64,000 nucleotides of DNA, taken from contig NZ_JABMKZ010000013.1 of assembly GCF_013204855.1 (NCBI RefSeq), forward strand, positions 62,001 to 126,000, in the 5' to 3' direction. Shown one piece after another: positions 17,261 through 25,750 of the stretch. Source of the stretch: Paenibacillus alba. Lineage in GTDB: Bacteria; Bacillota; Bacilli; Paenibacillales; NBRC-103111. A program made the position numbers and the translations under genes. The notes beneath the pieces were generated by a model, which ran no database searches, was not told the DNA's origin, and saw nothing but the letters and a program-made list of their open reading frames with translations. Position 1 is the stretch's first letter. The number at the start of each line of letters is the position of its first letter.

Positions 17261-17985
17261 TCGAATAACCTCCCAGCCTCAGCATCCAGAAGTACGACAA
17301 GGTGAGGGTGTGTTTGCAGAAGAGTTGCGGGAATTTCTGTTGTAATCGGGCCTGTTAGTGCGCGATGAACGATTTCTGCTTTGTCAGCGCCACGAACGAT
17401 CAATAGGATGGTTTTGGCTTTCAAAATTGTACCAACCCCCATCGTTAAGGCATGCGTTGGAACTTCGTCAATCGTGTTGAAGTAGCGCGCATTGGCTTCA
17501 CGGGTTTCGTCTTTCAGCTCGACACGGTGTGTACCGCTGACCAAGGAATCATCCGGCTCGTTAAAGCCGATATGCCCGTTATGGCCAAGGCCCAGAATTT
17601 GCAAATCAATTTGCTTGGCTTCTTCCAGAAGCTCATTATAATGTGCGCATTCCGCTTCTAAATCAACGGCATTTCCATTAGGAATGTGAGCTTGTGCCGC
17701 AGGCAGGTCGATATGGTTGAACAGATGCTGCTGCATGTAGGTACGGTAGCTCTCGGAATGATCGGCCGGCAAGCCGACGTACTCATCCAAGTTAAATGTC
17801 GTAACGCCTTTGAAGCTTACACGACCTTTATTATAGGCTTTAACGAGTTCTTCGTAGATGCCGACAGGTGTTCCACCCGTCGCTAAGCCAAGGACAGCTT
17901 TGGGCTGCATTTGGACAAGCGAAGTAATAATGCCGGCTCCGGCCTCGTTAAGCTCTTGTTGATTTTGGAAAATATGAAGATTCAT
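17257..17985 (-). CDS. nagB: Glucosamine-6-phosphate deaminase
   Basis: Converts glucosamine-6-P to fructose-6-P and ammonia in the cytoplasm. With the ATG at 17985 the protein has 242 residues, the same as the Bacillus enzyme. Motifs: phosphate loop LGLATGGTPVGIYEEL, NLDEYVGL, and the catalytic LGLGHNGHIGFNEP with Asp/His/Glu residues. A GTG 15 bases upstream is less likely because GTGAGG then serves as the ribosome site. First gene of a two-gene operon with nagA. Confidence 0.95.
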   Translation of the reverse strand: MNLHIFQNQQELNEAGAGIITSLVQMQPKAVLGLATGGTPVGIYEELVKAYNKGRVSFKGVTTFNLDEYVGLPADHSESYRTYMQQHLFNHIDLPAAQAHIPNGNAVDLEAECAHYNELLEEAKQIDLQILGLGHNGHIGFNEPDDSLVSGTHRVELKDETREANARYFNTIDEVPTHALTMGVGTILKAKTILLIVRGADKAEIVHRALTGPITTEIPATLLQTHPHLVVLLDAEAGRLFE

Positions 17986-18079
17986 GATGGTGTTCCTCAC
18001 TTTCTTAGAGACAGAATTGGATTAGGAAATCTTGCAAGTTTATTTATTTGGTTTTGAAGCTATTTTGCATAAAAAAATC

Positions 18080-18108
18080 ATTTTAAGAAGTAATTATTCA
18101 CATTTCAA
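18080..18108 (-). promoter_or_regulatory. Sigma-A-like promoter of nagBA
   Basis: On the minus strand, TTGAAA (18103-18108), a 17-base spacer and TAAAAT (18080-18085). It lies about 95 bases before the nagB start. No clear NagR/DasR-type palindrome was seen beside it. Confidence 0.5.
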
Positions 18109-18254
18109 TCATAACTGAAATTTAACGTCTCGGCAACAGGCTTTTTGCCAAATATGAACATTGACTTACATGGGTATGTTTGCCATTCTTAACTAAGATC
18201 ATTACATTCATTTGAAATATGAAAATGCTTCATGAGAAGAGAAGGAGCTGGATG

Positions 18255-18923
18255 ATGAGTATTCAGAGAAAACAACCCGAAGCGATGCTTTTTGACTTAG
18301 ATGGAACGTTGTTTCAAACGGAAACACTGCTTCTTCCTGCTTATCATGCTACATTTGATGAGCTTAGAGCCAAAGGGCTCTTCGCCGGGGAAACGCCGCC
18401 GGAAGAGCGTATTCTTGGAGCACTGGGCATGCTTCTAGAGCATATTTGGATTAGAGTTATGCCGGAAGCTTCTATTGAAACGCGCAGGGCAGCGGACAAG
18501 CTGCTGCTGCAGTATCAAATGGATGGCTTGCAGCAAGGACATGGCGTTATGTATGAAGGCGTCGCAGAAACTTTGCAAGCTCTGCGCGACAAAGGGATTC
18601 GTCTTTTTGTGGCAAGCAATGGGCTGGAGGATTATGTGCGTCAGGTTATTGAGGCCAAGGGACTTGGACATCTATTTGAAGGCTTGTACAGCGCGGGACA
18701 ATATCAAACGAAGTCCAAAGTGGATTTGGTCCAAATCCTCCTTGATACGCATGGGATTCAGTCCGCTTGGATGGTGGGAGACCGTTCATCTGATGTGGAG
18801 GCAGGTCTTCGCAATAGCTTGACAGTGGCCGCCTGCGATTATGCCGGGTTTCGCGAGTCCGGGGAGCTGGAAGGGGCACATATCCGCATCCGCAGCTTTG
18901 CCGAGCTGCTGGACTATTTGTAA
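18255..18923 (+). CDS. HAD-superfamily hydrolase (phosphoglycolate phosphatase-like)
   Basis: A 222-residue cytoplasmic phosphatase of the HAD fold. Motif I is LFDLDGTLF with both nucleophile and acid Asp, motif II is LFVASNG, the conserved Lys is in YQTKSKVDLV, and motif IV is MVGDRSSDVEAG. The helical cap between motifs I and II marks subfamily IA (Gph/YsaA-like). Substrate unknown. The start could be 18252 or 18255 (ATGATG); 18255 gives 7 bases to AAGGAG. It is divergent from nagB, but no functional link is visible. Confidence 0.85.
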   Translation: MSIQRKQPEAMLFDLDGTLFQTETLLLPAYHATFDELRAKGLFAGETPPEERILGALGMLLEHIWIRVMPEASIETRRAADKLLLQYQMDGLQQGHGVMYEGVAETLQALRDKGIRLFVASNGLEDYVRQVIEAKGLGHLFEGLYSAGQYQTKSKVDLVQILLDTHGIQSAWMVGDRSSDVEAGLRNSLTVAACDYAGFRESGELEGAHIRIRSFAELLDYL

Positions 18924-18998
18924 TTCAGCGAGTTAGTCGCAAACGCGGTTGACTGGGCATACACTGTTATCACATTGATAGATAAGGTGCTGATCAGA

Positions 18999-19223
18999 AT
19001 GCCTTCTTTTATAGGAATATTCAACATTATTAGAAATGAAGGAAACCTGGTGAACGGTGATACGCTTATCATTGCTCCAACAAGTGCAACGAAATCGTAT
19101 GCAGGCAGCGGCGGCGGGATCACAGGTGATTTCGCGGTATCAACGGCAGTTTTCAGCGCTACAGTCACATTCGACCCGGATGTTGTAGACGCGGGAGCGA
19201 ACAAAGTGGCTACAGGGACGTAG
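18999..19223 (+). CDS. GerPA/GerPF-type spore germination protein
   Basis: A 74-residue protein matching the GerPA/GerPF family: MPSFIGIFNI start, DTLIIAPTSATKSYAGSGG core and TFDPDVVDAG near the C-terminus. GerP proteins sit in or under the spore coat and help germinants pass to the inner membrane receptors. Bacilli usually carry a six-gene gerP operon; here the gene stands alone. A CATACACT box at 18958-18965 resembles mother-cell (sigma-E/K) -10 elements, but no matching -35 was found. Start chosen at ATG 18999 because the family begins with MPS/MPA; AAGGTG lies upstream with long spacing. Confidence 0.78.
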   Translation: MPSFIGIFNIIRNEGNLVNGDTLIIAPTSATKSYAGSGGGITGDFAVSTAVFSATVTFDPDVVDAGANKVATGT

Positions 19224-19240
19224 AAGCAAGACGGGAAGAG

Positions 19241-19283
19241 GATCGATTCAAGCTCATTAAAGGGGCTGGAATCGGTCTTTTTT
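19241..19283 (+). terminator. Rho-independent terminator after the gerP-type gene
   Basis: Arms GATCGATTC (19241-19249) and GAATCGGTC (19269-19277), pairing fully with one G-T pair, followed by a run of Ts to 19283. Confidence 0.75.
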
Positions 19284-19300
19284 ATTCGGAAGAAAGGGGC

Positions 19301-19330
19301 TTGACACCGGCTTGTTTGAATCGTTATTAT
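19301..19330 (+). promoter_or_regulatory. Sigma-A promoter of the CDF metal efflux operon
   Basis: Consensus TTGACA at 19301-19306 and TATTAT at 19325-19330 (18-base spacer; TTATTA at 19324 gives 17). It lies about 95 bases before the transporter start, just upstream of the palindromic operator. Confidence 0.75.
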
Positions 19331-19334
19331 TAAT

Positions 19335-19354
19335 ATATGAGTAATCACTCATAT
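19335..19354. promoter_or_regulatory. ArsR/SmtB-type operator
   Basis: Perfect palindrome ATATGAGT-AATC-ACTCATAT beginning 4 bases after the -10 box, so it covers the transcription start. ATATGA/TCATAT half-sites are typical of CzrA/SmtB repressors. The likely ligand is the regulator encoded as second gene of this operon, giving autoregulated, metal-induced export. Confidence 0.7.
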
Positions 19355-19425
19355 GTTATTCGGATATGAATAAAGTACATGACAACACTCCATTCTAAGG
19401 GGCAGAGCGAAGGAGAGGAAATACG

Positions 19426-20472
19426 ATGCATCAACATGAATCGAAAGAAGATGCCAAGGGGCTGAAGAATCAAACTTCGTGCAGTGGGCACGATCATCAT
19501 AAAGGGGATGAACATGCGTCCCATAGCCATTCGCAGGGACATGATCATGATCATGGGCACGGGCACGGCCACGGCCACCATCACGGGCATCACCATCATG
19601 GCCACAGCGGAAATAAACGCGGGCTTATCATCGCACTTGGCATAACAGCCAGTATTATGATTTTGGAATTCGTAGGCGGTTTGTGGACCAACAGTTTGGC
19701 CTTGCTTTCGGATTCGGGCCATATGTTAAGCGATGCCGGCTCTCTTGCCTTAAGTCTTATGGCGCTCTGGTTTGCAGCCAAGCCAACCTCTGCGAGCAAA
19801 TCCTATGGCTTTCACCGAACGGAAATCCTTACCGCTTTATTCAATGCGGTGACGTTATTCCTGATTGCAGGCTTTATTATCTGGGAAGCGTTCGGGCGCT
19901 TTACTCATCCGCCTGTCGTGGCCAGCGGCTCGATGATGCTTATTGCCAGCGTTGGGTTAATTGCCAATCTGCTTAGTGCCTGGTCCCTCATGCGCCAAGG
20001 GGATGTGCACAGTAATTTGAATTTGCGCAGTGCTTACTTGCATATTCTCGGGGACGCTTTGGGCTCCGTGGGAGCGATTGTAGCCGGAGGCGTGATGCTG
20101 ATCTTCGGTTGGTATGCTGCTGATCCTATCATCAGTGTCATCGTAGCCCTTTTGATTCTAAAAGGAGCGTGGGCTGTTCTGAAATCGACGGTTCACATCT
20201 TAATGGAAGGTACGCCAGCGGCGGTATCCCACGGGGATGTTCAGATCATGCTGGAGGGGATTGAGGGAGTTATTAATGTGCACGATTTGCATATTTGGAC
20301 GATTACATCAGGGCTCGATTCGCTTAGCTGCCATTTGCTTATCGCCGATGACAGGGATAGTCAGGTCATTCTGCAGCAAGCCATTCGTCAGCTTGAGGAG
20401 CGGTTTCAATTAACGCATGCCACGATTCAAATTGAGAACTCGACCACGATGCATTCTGAACTGAAAGTATAG
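19426..20472 (+). CDS. Cation diffusion facilitator metal exporter (CzcD/ZitB-like)
   Basis: Exports Zn2+ and probably Cd2+/Co2+ in exchange for protons. It has 348 residues with six TM segments from about residue 66 on. The two intramembrane metal sites are visible: SDSGHMLSDAGSL in TM2 and YLHILGDALGSVG in TM5. The first ~60 residues are a His-rich tail with HGHGHGHGHHHGHHHHGH, a metal-buffering or sensing region. The C-terminal cytoplasmic domain has VHDLHIWTITSG. Start ATG 19426 has GAAGGAGAGG upstream. The metal-responsive repressor follows 17 bases after the stop. Confidence 0.95.
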   Translation: MHQHESKEDAKGLKNQTSCSGHDHHKGDEHASHSHSQGHDHDHGHGHGHGHHHGHHHHGHSGNKRGLIIALGITASIMILEFVGGLWTNSLALLSDSGHMLSDAGSLALSLMALWFAAKPTSASKSYGFHRTEILTALFNAVTLFLIAGFIIWEAFGRFTHPPVVASGSMMLIASVGLIANLLSAWSLMRQGDVHSNLNLRSAYLHILGDALGSVGAIVAGGVMLIFGWYAADPIISVIVALLILKGAWAVLKSTVHILMEGTPAAVSHGDVQIMLEGIEGVINVHDLHIWTITSGLDSLSCHLLIADDRDSQVILQQAIRQLEERFQLTHATIQIENSTTMHSELKV

Positions 20473-20489
20473 GAAGGAGGAGGCTGACT

Positions 20490-20852
20490 ATGGAAAAAAC
20501 GCTTATCGAAAGCTGTGAGGATACGTGTACAGGAACAGGTCTTGTCCAACCTGCGATAGAGCCTCGATTGCCGGAGCATCAAGCCGTAGGAATTGCTGAG
20601 GTGTTCAAAGCATTGGGAGATCCGACTAGGGTGAAAATCATTTATTTTCTCCTGCACCGGGAGCTTTGCGTGCATGATCTGTCAACAGCTCTGGAGATGG
20701 GGCAGTCGGCCGTTTCACACCAATTGCGCTATCTAAGGGATTTGCATATTGTAAAAAGGCGCAAAGAAGGCAAGACAGTCTTCTATTCCTTAGACGACGG
20801 ACATATTGAGCAAATTTTTGTTCAAACTCTTCATCATCTTCAACATATGTAA
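20490..20852 (+). CDS. ArsR/SmtB-family metal-responsive repressor
   Basis: A 120-residue winged-helix repressor that should release DNA on binding metal. Recognition helix: MGQSAVSHQLRYLRD. It seems to carry two sensor sites: the alpha-5 site of CzrA (Asp103, His105, His116, His119; pattern DxH-x10-H-x2-H) and an alpha-3N-like site (Cys9 and Cys13 in the N-terminal arm, Cys60 and His62 in ELCVHDL, where CadC has ELCVCDL). It is second in the operon after the CDF exporter. The palindrome before the exporter is its likely target. Confidence 0.92.
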   Translation: MEKTLIESCEDTCTGTGLVQPAIEPRLPEHQAVGIAEVFKALGDPTRVKIIYFLLHRELCVHDLSTALEMGQSAVSHQLRYLRDLHIVKRRKEGKTVFYSLDDGHIEQIFVQTLHHLQHM

Positions 20853-20900
20853 ATCGGAAGGCTGCCAGCCGGTGGCTGCCGCTTCCGATGGCATGCAGAA

Positions 20901-22016
20901 TTACGCCATGTTCGTTTCCTCTGTTTTTTTCTTCTTCTGCTTCATCATCCACAGGGCATATTCCAGGGGTCTTGTAACCGCCTTCTGATACGTAGCGCTT
21001 TCGCCAATTTTACGAAAGACTTCCCTGGAAGGCTTGGGATTAACTTCAAGCAGCCATACTCGACCACTGGGATCAACGGCAATATCCAAACCTAGCTCGC
21101 ACAGCTTGCCGAATTTGGTTTCCAAAAAGCCAGCAAGTGTGTGTGCAAAGCTGGTCATTTCCTTCTTGATGCTGTCTATTTTGTCAGGCGATGAGAAGCG
21201 ATACGATAACAATTTATTTTGGCTAACCGCGCTCCCGCCGCCGTGCAGGTTGGATGTAATGCTGCGATGAGGACCGATTCGACCTGCACACCCCGTTACT
21301 TCCCATTCCCCTTGACCATTCTTCTGAATCAATAAGCGATAGTCGTGCACGCGGCCGTCTTTCAACGTCAACTTGATCCCTTGCTGCACGACATAATCAG
21401 GGCTCAGTTTCAAGGAGTTCAGTTTGACCAAGAGCTGTTTCTCCGTAGCCCGATAAGGTGCAATAATCGTGCGCTGTTGATTACGGCCTTGCAATAAATA
21501 GAGATCGCTACCCAGCTGTTCAATTCGCAGAATCCCTCGTCCGCCTGTGCCATTTTTGGGTTTGGCATAGATCAGCTTATGTTTCTTTAAGGCTTTTACC
21601 AGTTCTTGAACGGAGCTGAATCGTTGGGTTGCCGGTAAATAAGGGCGAATATCTTCATTGTCTGAAAGAAGCTGATGCATCGACCATTTATTGGCTAAAG
21701 GCCGGCTCAAGAAGGTAAGCTTCGCATGGCGATTGCGGAAAGCTTTAAGAACCCGATAGTTCGCAACAGCTTTGTAGCGGCAGCGATCATAGATGACGGG
21801 AGGAAGGGAGGTTCGTCGACGAATCCATTTCCTTGCCCCGGCATCGTACGTTAAGGTGCGTACGGAATTGTCGCTCTCAACGTCATCGGGAGTGAAAACT
21901 TCAACCTGCACACCGATTTTCTTTCCTTCCTTGCTCAGTTTTTGGAAATAAGCAAGCTCTTCCAGCTTAGATTGGCTTAAATAAATAGCGAGTACGCCTA
22001 GTCGTTGTGAAGACAA
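20901..22016 (-). CDS. YheC/YheD-family spore coat-associated ATP-grasp protein (copy 5, short type)
   Basis: A 371-residue protein of the YheC/YheD endospore coat-associated family. It has an N-terminal GVLAIYL domain with VIYDRCRY, then an ATP-grasp domain: YAKPKNGTGGRGILRIE (phosphate-loop Lys and Gly), YVVQQGIKL, DYRLLIQKNGQG, RIGPHRSITSNLHGGG and the metal-site LEVNPKPSREVF. The family is thought to ligate or modify something in the spore coat; substrate unknown. Start is TTG 22016 with GAAGGTG upstream. Last gene of a run of five paralogues, 6 bases after the previous one. Confidence 0.85.
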   Translation of the reverse strand: MSSQRLGVLAIYLSQSKLEELAYFQKLSKEGKKIGVQVEVFTPDDVESDNSVRTLTYDAGARKWIRRRTSLPPVIYDRCRYKAVANYRVLKAFRNRHAKLTFLSRPLANKWSMHQLLSDNEDIRPYLPATQRFSSVQELVKALKKHKLIYAKPKNGTGGRGILRIEQLGSDLYLLQGRNQQRTIIAPYRATEKQLLVKLNSLKLSPDYVVQQGIKLTLKDGRVHDYRLLIQKNGQGEWEVTGCAGRIGPHRSITSNLHGGGSAVSQNKLLSYRFSSPDKIDSIKKEMTSFAHTLAGFLETKFGKLCELGLDIAVDPSGRVWLLEVNPKPSREVFRKIGESATYQKAVTRPLEYALWMMKQKKKKTEETNMA

Positions 22017-22022
22017 GCATAA

Positions 22023-23150
22023 TCACCTTCTTCTCCTGTTATTAATTAAGTAGAGACTGTAGCGAATAATGCGTTCGAGTGATTTCTGGCGAATTTTCGG
22101 TTCGTCGAATTTCATTGGTTTCGAGTTGGCTTCGAAGAACCAGATATGTCCGGCTGTATCGACACCGATATCCATGGACATTTCCCCGAGCTGATTGCCG
22201 GAAGACTTTTCGATTTGCTTAGCCAGTGTAACCGCCGCTTTGCGAACCCGCAGTAAAATGTTTTTCGCTTCTTTCGCTCCAAAGGCAGAAGTCAGCAGCT
22301 TCAACGGCTCGTCGATCGAGCCGCCGCGCGGGACGTGTGTCGTAATGCTCGCTTTGCCAGCTACCCGGGCACCTATGCCGGAGACACTCCAAACGCCTTT
22401 GCCTGTTTTTTGAATCAAAGCTCTCAGATCATAAGCACGTTGTTTATATCTGGTTAACGCAATCCCTTGCTGAACAATATAGTCATGCGTGCCGCGGTGC
22501 TTATTCCATTCCTGCCAAAGGTCGTCGGTGCTTTCATGGTAGCTGTAAATCATTTTCTTATCTTCCTGGCGGCTTAATCGGTATTGACCTTGCTCACTTT
22601 TTGTCGTTACATGCTCAATGCGCATGATCCCACGCCCAGCTTTTCCTTTCACAGGCTTCAAATAGAGAACGGCATGCTTGCGCAGGAGCTGTGACAGATC
22701 CTTGGCTTCACTTAATTGAAGCGTATCGGGCATATAGGTTTTGCTTACCTTGGAACTGTTCAACCAACTGAATAGTGTCCATTTGTTAAAAAAGGAAGGA
22801 TTAAATAATTGCACACTGGAGCTTCTGTTGCAGGCTTGAATGGCTTGCTGTACATCCGGCTTCATTTCCATTTTGCGGTAGGGGATGCGGTTGTAGACAA
22901 CTTGTGGAGCGGGAACGAGTTCCCTGCTCCATTTCTTCGTTTGGGTATGGTAACGATAGCCATAGATCTCGGAGCCGGATAGATTGAAATCTTTCGTTGT
23001 CACAACATACACATCAACGCCAAGCCGTTCACCGGTTTGAATTAAATCGAGAAAGTTGTGCAAATTGCCGCGAAAGACACGATTGCTATCTTTGACAGTG
23101 AGAATGCCAAGCGTAGGCTTAAGCCCTTTATCATGCAGGGTGACTGCCAT
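22023..23150 (-). CDS. YheC/YheD-family ATP-grasp protein (copy 4, short type)
   Basis: A 375-residue paralogue with the short YheC-like layout: TLGILTVKDSN N-terminus, VVYNRIPYRK, and ATP-grasp motifs LYLKPVKGKAGRGIMRIE, YIVQQGIAL, DLRALIQKTGKG, RVAGKASITTHVPRGGS and the closing EANSKPMKF. Here the usual EVN(P/S)KP is EANSKP, as in copy 3. The ATG 23150 is chosen over 23192 because AAGGAGGG lies just before it; its A is shared with the stop of the preceding gene (TAATG), so translation is coupled. Cytoplasmic in the mother cell during sporulation by analogy with Bacillus. Confidence 0.85.
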   Translation of the reverse strand: MAVTLHDKGLKPTLGILTVKDSNRVFRGNLHNFLDLIQTGERLGVDVYVVTTKDFNLSGSEIYGYRYHTQTKKWSRELVPAPQVVYNRIPYRKMEMKPDVQQAIQACNRSSSVQLFNPSFFNKWTLFSWLNSSKVSKTYMPDTLQLSEAKDLSQLLRKHAVLYLKPVKGKAGRGIMRIEHVTTKSEQGQYRLSRQEDKKMIYSYHESTDDLWQEWNKHRGTHDYIVQQGIALTRYKQRAYDLRALIQKTGKGVWSVSGIGARVAGKASITTHVPRGGSIDEPLKLLTSAFGAKEAKNILLRVRKAAVTLAKQIEKSSGNQLGEMSMDIGVDTAGHIWFFEANSKPMKFDEPKIRQKSLERIIRYSLYLINNRRRR

Positions 23151-24514
23151 TAGCTTTCCCTCCTTGAACGGAAGCGGCTCAAGTAGAGGCAATGTTCATA
23201 AATATTTTGGATCGTGGCCACGTCGCCTTCTTTCAAGGAAGGATGCTTGAAGATCGATCTTCCCGGTTTGGCATTCGCCTCAAACATCCAGATTTTCTCG
23301 TTCTGGTCAATTCCGATGTCGAAGCCAAGTTCTCCGAGCAGATGGTTATAATTGTTCTCAATTCCTTCAGCGAGCTTAATCGCTGTTTCTTTGGCATTGG
23401 TCAGCACTTGCTCTGCACGGCTGCCGTAGATTTGACGAAGCACTTGCTCCGGTGTCATTAACTGACCTCCATTGCGAATATGGGTGGTGACGCTGCCTTT
23501 TCCAGATTTCTTTGCGCCGATTGCCGCGACGACCCACTTGTTGCTTCCGTTCTTCGTCAGGTGGAAGCGGAAGTCAATTGGACAGCTGTCGATCTCAATG
23601 AGGCGAATTCCTTGCTGGGCCACATAGTTGGTAAGACGGCCGCGTCCGGTTCCAAGCATTTGCATCAAGCCGTCAAATTTGCCGTAGCGAATAAGCACAT
23701 TCTTGCCGCCTTTGCGGTAGCGAACGAAATAACCTCGCTTTGGATTATAGGTGACACGGAAAATGCCGATCCCCAAGCTGCCTGCGGTTGGCTTCAAATA
23801 AATGAATTTATGTTTATCCAGCATTTCTTTAATTTGCTCAGCCGATGGATTGATGTGAGATTCGGGTACAAAGCGGAAGGCATCGTCTCCGTCCAGCATT
23901 TTATAAACATCCCATTTATCAAAGAAGCTCCAGTTAAAAAGAGGAATGCCCTTTCGTACAAAGCGATCCTTAAAGCCCTCCATACCTGCGGACTTTTCTG
24001 CTTTCCGGCTGGATAGACGATTGTAGACGACATCAGGCAATGGGAAGGTTTTGCGTACCCAGCCCCCGCCTTCTTTGGGAATGATCCCTGTAACGGTTTC
24101 TTGGACCCAGTTCACACTCCTGGGACTGAATGCGTAAACGAAAGACTTATTTGAACTTGTGTTCATGATCTGACGAATAAATCCTGTTTTGGAACCAAAT
24201 GGAGAAGTGCCATTCTCCACATTCGTTAGGATTCCGATCACAGGACCGATTCGAAGTTCTTTATTGTTGGAACTTGATACTAAGACGCTTCCGGCTCGCG
24301 GAATACGCAAAGTAGCCATTAAGGAAAGCGGAATGTACATATGCTGACCACTTTTTTTGATCAGGCGGATCGGTAGGGTGGTGGATTTGGTGCCAACCTT
24401 TACAGTAATCGATTTATTGCCGGTTAACCGTAAAGCTTTGACGAGTTCACTTGTTAAGTAGACCGATCTATCTGTTCGTTGTACGGCGTGGAGCATACAC
24501 GTTGTCAAACTCAT
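23150..24514 (-). CDS. YheC/YheD-family ATP-grasp protein (copy 3, long type)
   Basis: A 454-residue paralogue, the length of Bacillus YheD (about 453). An extra N-terminal domain of ~95 residues (small beta-rich, VYLTSELVKALRLTGNKSITVKVG, given here only as its first part) precedes the common core. Core motifs: IGPVIGILTN, VVYNRLSSRKAE, IYLKPTAGSLGIGIFRVT, YVAQQGIRL, DFRFHLTKNGSNKW, and EANAKPGRSIF. The Gly-rich loop reads GSLGIG rather than GxxGRG. Start ATG 24514 has AGGAGGGT upstream. An unusual nested hairpin lies in the 99-base gap before it. Confidence 0.86.
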   Translation of the reverse strand: MSLTTCMLHAVQRTDRSVYLTSELVKALRLTGNKSITVKVGTKSTTLPIRLIKKSGQHMYIPLSLMATLRIPRAGSVLVSSSNNKELRIGPVIGILTNVENGTSPFGSKTGFIRQIMNTSSNKSFVYAFSPRSVNWVQETVTGIIPKEGGGWVRKTFPLPDVVYNRLSSRKAEKSAGMEGFKDRFVRKGIPLFNWSFFDKWDVYKMLDGDDAFRFVPESHINPSAEQIKEMLDKHKFIYLKPTAGSLGIGIFRVTYNPKRGYFVRYRKGGKNVLIRYGKFDGLMQMLGTGRGRLTNYVAQQGIRLIEIDSCPIDFRFHLTKNGSNKWVVAAIGAKKSGKGSVTTHIRNGGQLMTPEQVLRQIYGSRAEQVLTNAKETAIKLAEGIENNYNHLLGELGFDIGIDQNEKIWMFEANAKPGRSIFKHPSLKEGDVATIQNIYEHCLYLSRFRSRRES

Positions 24515-24553
24515 TAGGTTACCCTCCTAAACTTGTTGCCCTACGGGCTTTCC

Positions 24554-24595
24554 GTGTCTAAACAAGCAGAAATCACCGTCTGCTTATTCAGACAC
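24554..24595. other. Nested stem-loop between yheC/D copies 2 and 3
   Basis: Two-part inverted repeat: outer arms GTGTCT/AGACAC and inner arms AAGCAGA/TCTGCTT, separated by 4-base symmetrical bulges, with an 8-base loop. It lies inside the operon, without a T tract, so it may affect message processing or partial termination between the first and second gene pairs. Confidence 0.6.
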
Positions 24596-24613
24596 ATACC
24601 AGCGAAGCCAAGC

Positions 24614-25741
24614 TCAGCTCAGCTTTTTATGAAGTAAAAATCCAGCATAATGTATGGGGTTCGCAATTGATTTCGTCCGTGCTTTATTATTATGCATACG
24701 CGCAAATATCGTTCTGCCTGGCTTCGAGTTTACTTCCAGAATCCATATACGGCCCTGAGTATCGATCCCAAAGTCGATACCAAGCTCAGCTAATCGCCCA
24801 TGATAAGTTTCCAGTACAAGGGGGACACGGCTTGAGAGTTTCGTTAGCGTATCGATCAGTTCCTCCGTTTTGAAGGCTCCAAATTCCTTGGTTAGGAATG
24901 TGGAGACATCTTCTGCGGTGCCTCCGCCATGCAGGTTGGAAGTAATGCTTCCGGGCTTGCCGATACGCGCAGCCATCCCTGATATTTCCCACTGGCCTTG
25001 ACCATTTTTTTGCACAAGGGAGCGGACATCGTAAGCCATGCCCTGCGAAGATTGCAGAGAAAGGTACTCTTGGATCAGATAAGGACGTGATCCGACCACT
25101 CGGCGAAGCCAGCTCCAGCACGCATCAAATCCATTGAATTGCTGCCCGATGGATCGATTGTTGGCGTCGCGTCCTTTTATTTGCAACATGCTGCCGCCTT
25201 CGGCTGTACGAAGATGTTGAAGGTGCAGAGCCCCTCTGCCTTGACTCCCGCCCTGTGGCTTCAGGAAGACGTCGTTCCTGTCTCGAAGCCATGCTTTCAG
25301 CTGTGAGCGGCCTGTGAGTAAGCTCGTTTCAGGCAAATAGCTGTGCAAAGCGCTGTCCTTTTGGAGGATTTGGCCGACTTCCCACTTTCCGCTCAATCCA
25401 TAGCCAAGGAAGCGAATATGGGGTGTCTTGCGAAGCCTGCTCACATGGTAACGGTATTGCTGATAGCTGCGCTGGCTGCTGAAGAAGCACCGATCATAGA
25501 TCAGGGGAGGGAGGGGAAAAAGCTTCATGCCCCATTCCTTTCTTTCACTCTCATAATGGTATCCCCGCACTAACCCTTGCTGCCAATCGATGCGATTCGG
25601 TGAGAAAACGAAGACATCCAGTCCTTCATCGGCACCATGCAAAGTAAGACTTTGGTAAAAGTCCGCACTGGCAAAGGGCAGCTCTCGATTCAATTCCGTT
25701 ACCATAATCCCGAGTAAGGGACGTTGTGGGCTTCGCCGCAT
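24614..25741 (-). CDS. YheC/YheD-family ATP-grasp protein (copy 2, short type)
   Basis: A 375-residue YheC-like paralogue: LGIMVTELNRE start, LIYDRCFFSSQRS, then the ATP-grasp core VFLKPQGGSQGRGALHLQ, YLIQEYLSL, DVRSLVQKNGQGQW, RIGKPGSITSNLHGGG and ILEVNSKPGRTIF. It follows copy 1 by 9 bases, with its ribosome site GAGGTG overlapping the upstream stop codon, so the two should be translated together as a YheD-YheC pair. Substrate unknown. Confidence 0.86.
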   Translation of the reverse strand: MRRSPQRPLLGIMVTELNRELPFASADFYQSLTLHGADEGLDVFVFSPNRIDWQQGLVRGYHYESERKEWGMKLFPLPPLIYDRCFFSSQRSYQQYRYHVSRLRKTPHIRFLGYGLSGKWEVGQILQKDSALHSYLPETSLLTGRSQLKAWLRDRNDVFLKPQGGSQGRGALHLQHLRTAEGGSMLQIKGRDANNRSIGQQFNGFDACWSWLRRVVGSRPYLIQEYLSLQSSQGMAYDVRSLVQKNGQGQWEISGMAARIGKPGSITSNLHGGGTAEDVSTFLTKEFGAFKTEELIDTLTKLSSRVPLVLETYHGRLAELGIDFGIDTQGRIWILEVNSKPGRTIFARMHNNKARTKSIANPIHYAGFLLHKKLS

Positions 25742-25750
25742 AATTTCACC

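Noticed and set aside
18914..19348. Open frame of 144 codons on the minus strand
   Set aside because: Antisense to the gerP-type gene, whose family motifs and terminator are clear.
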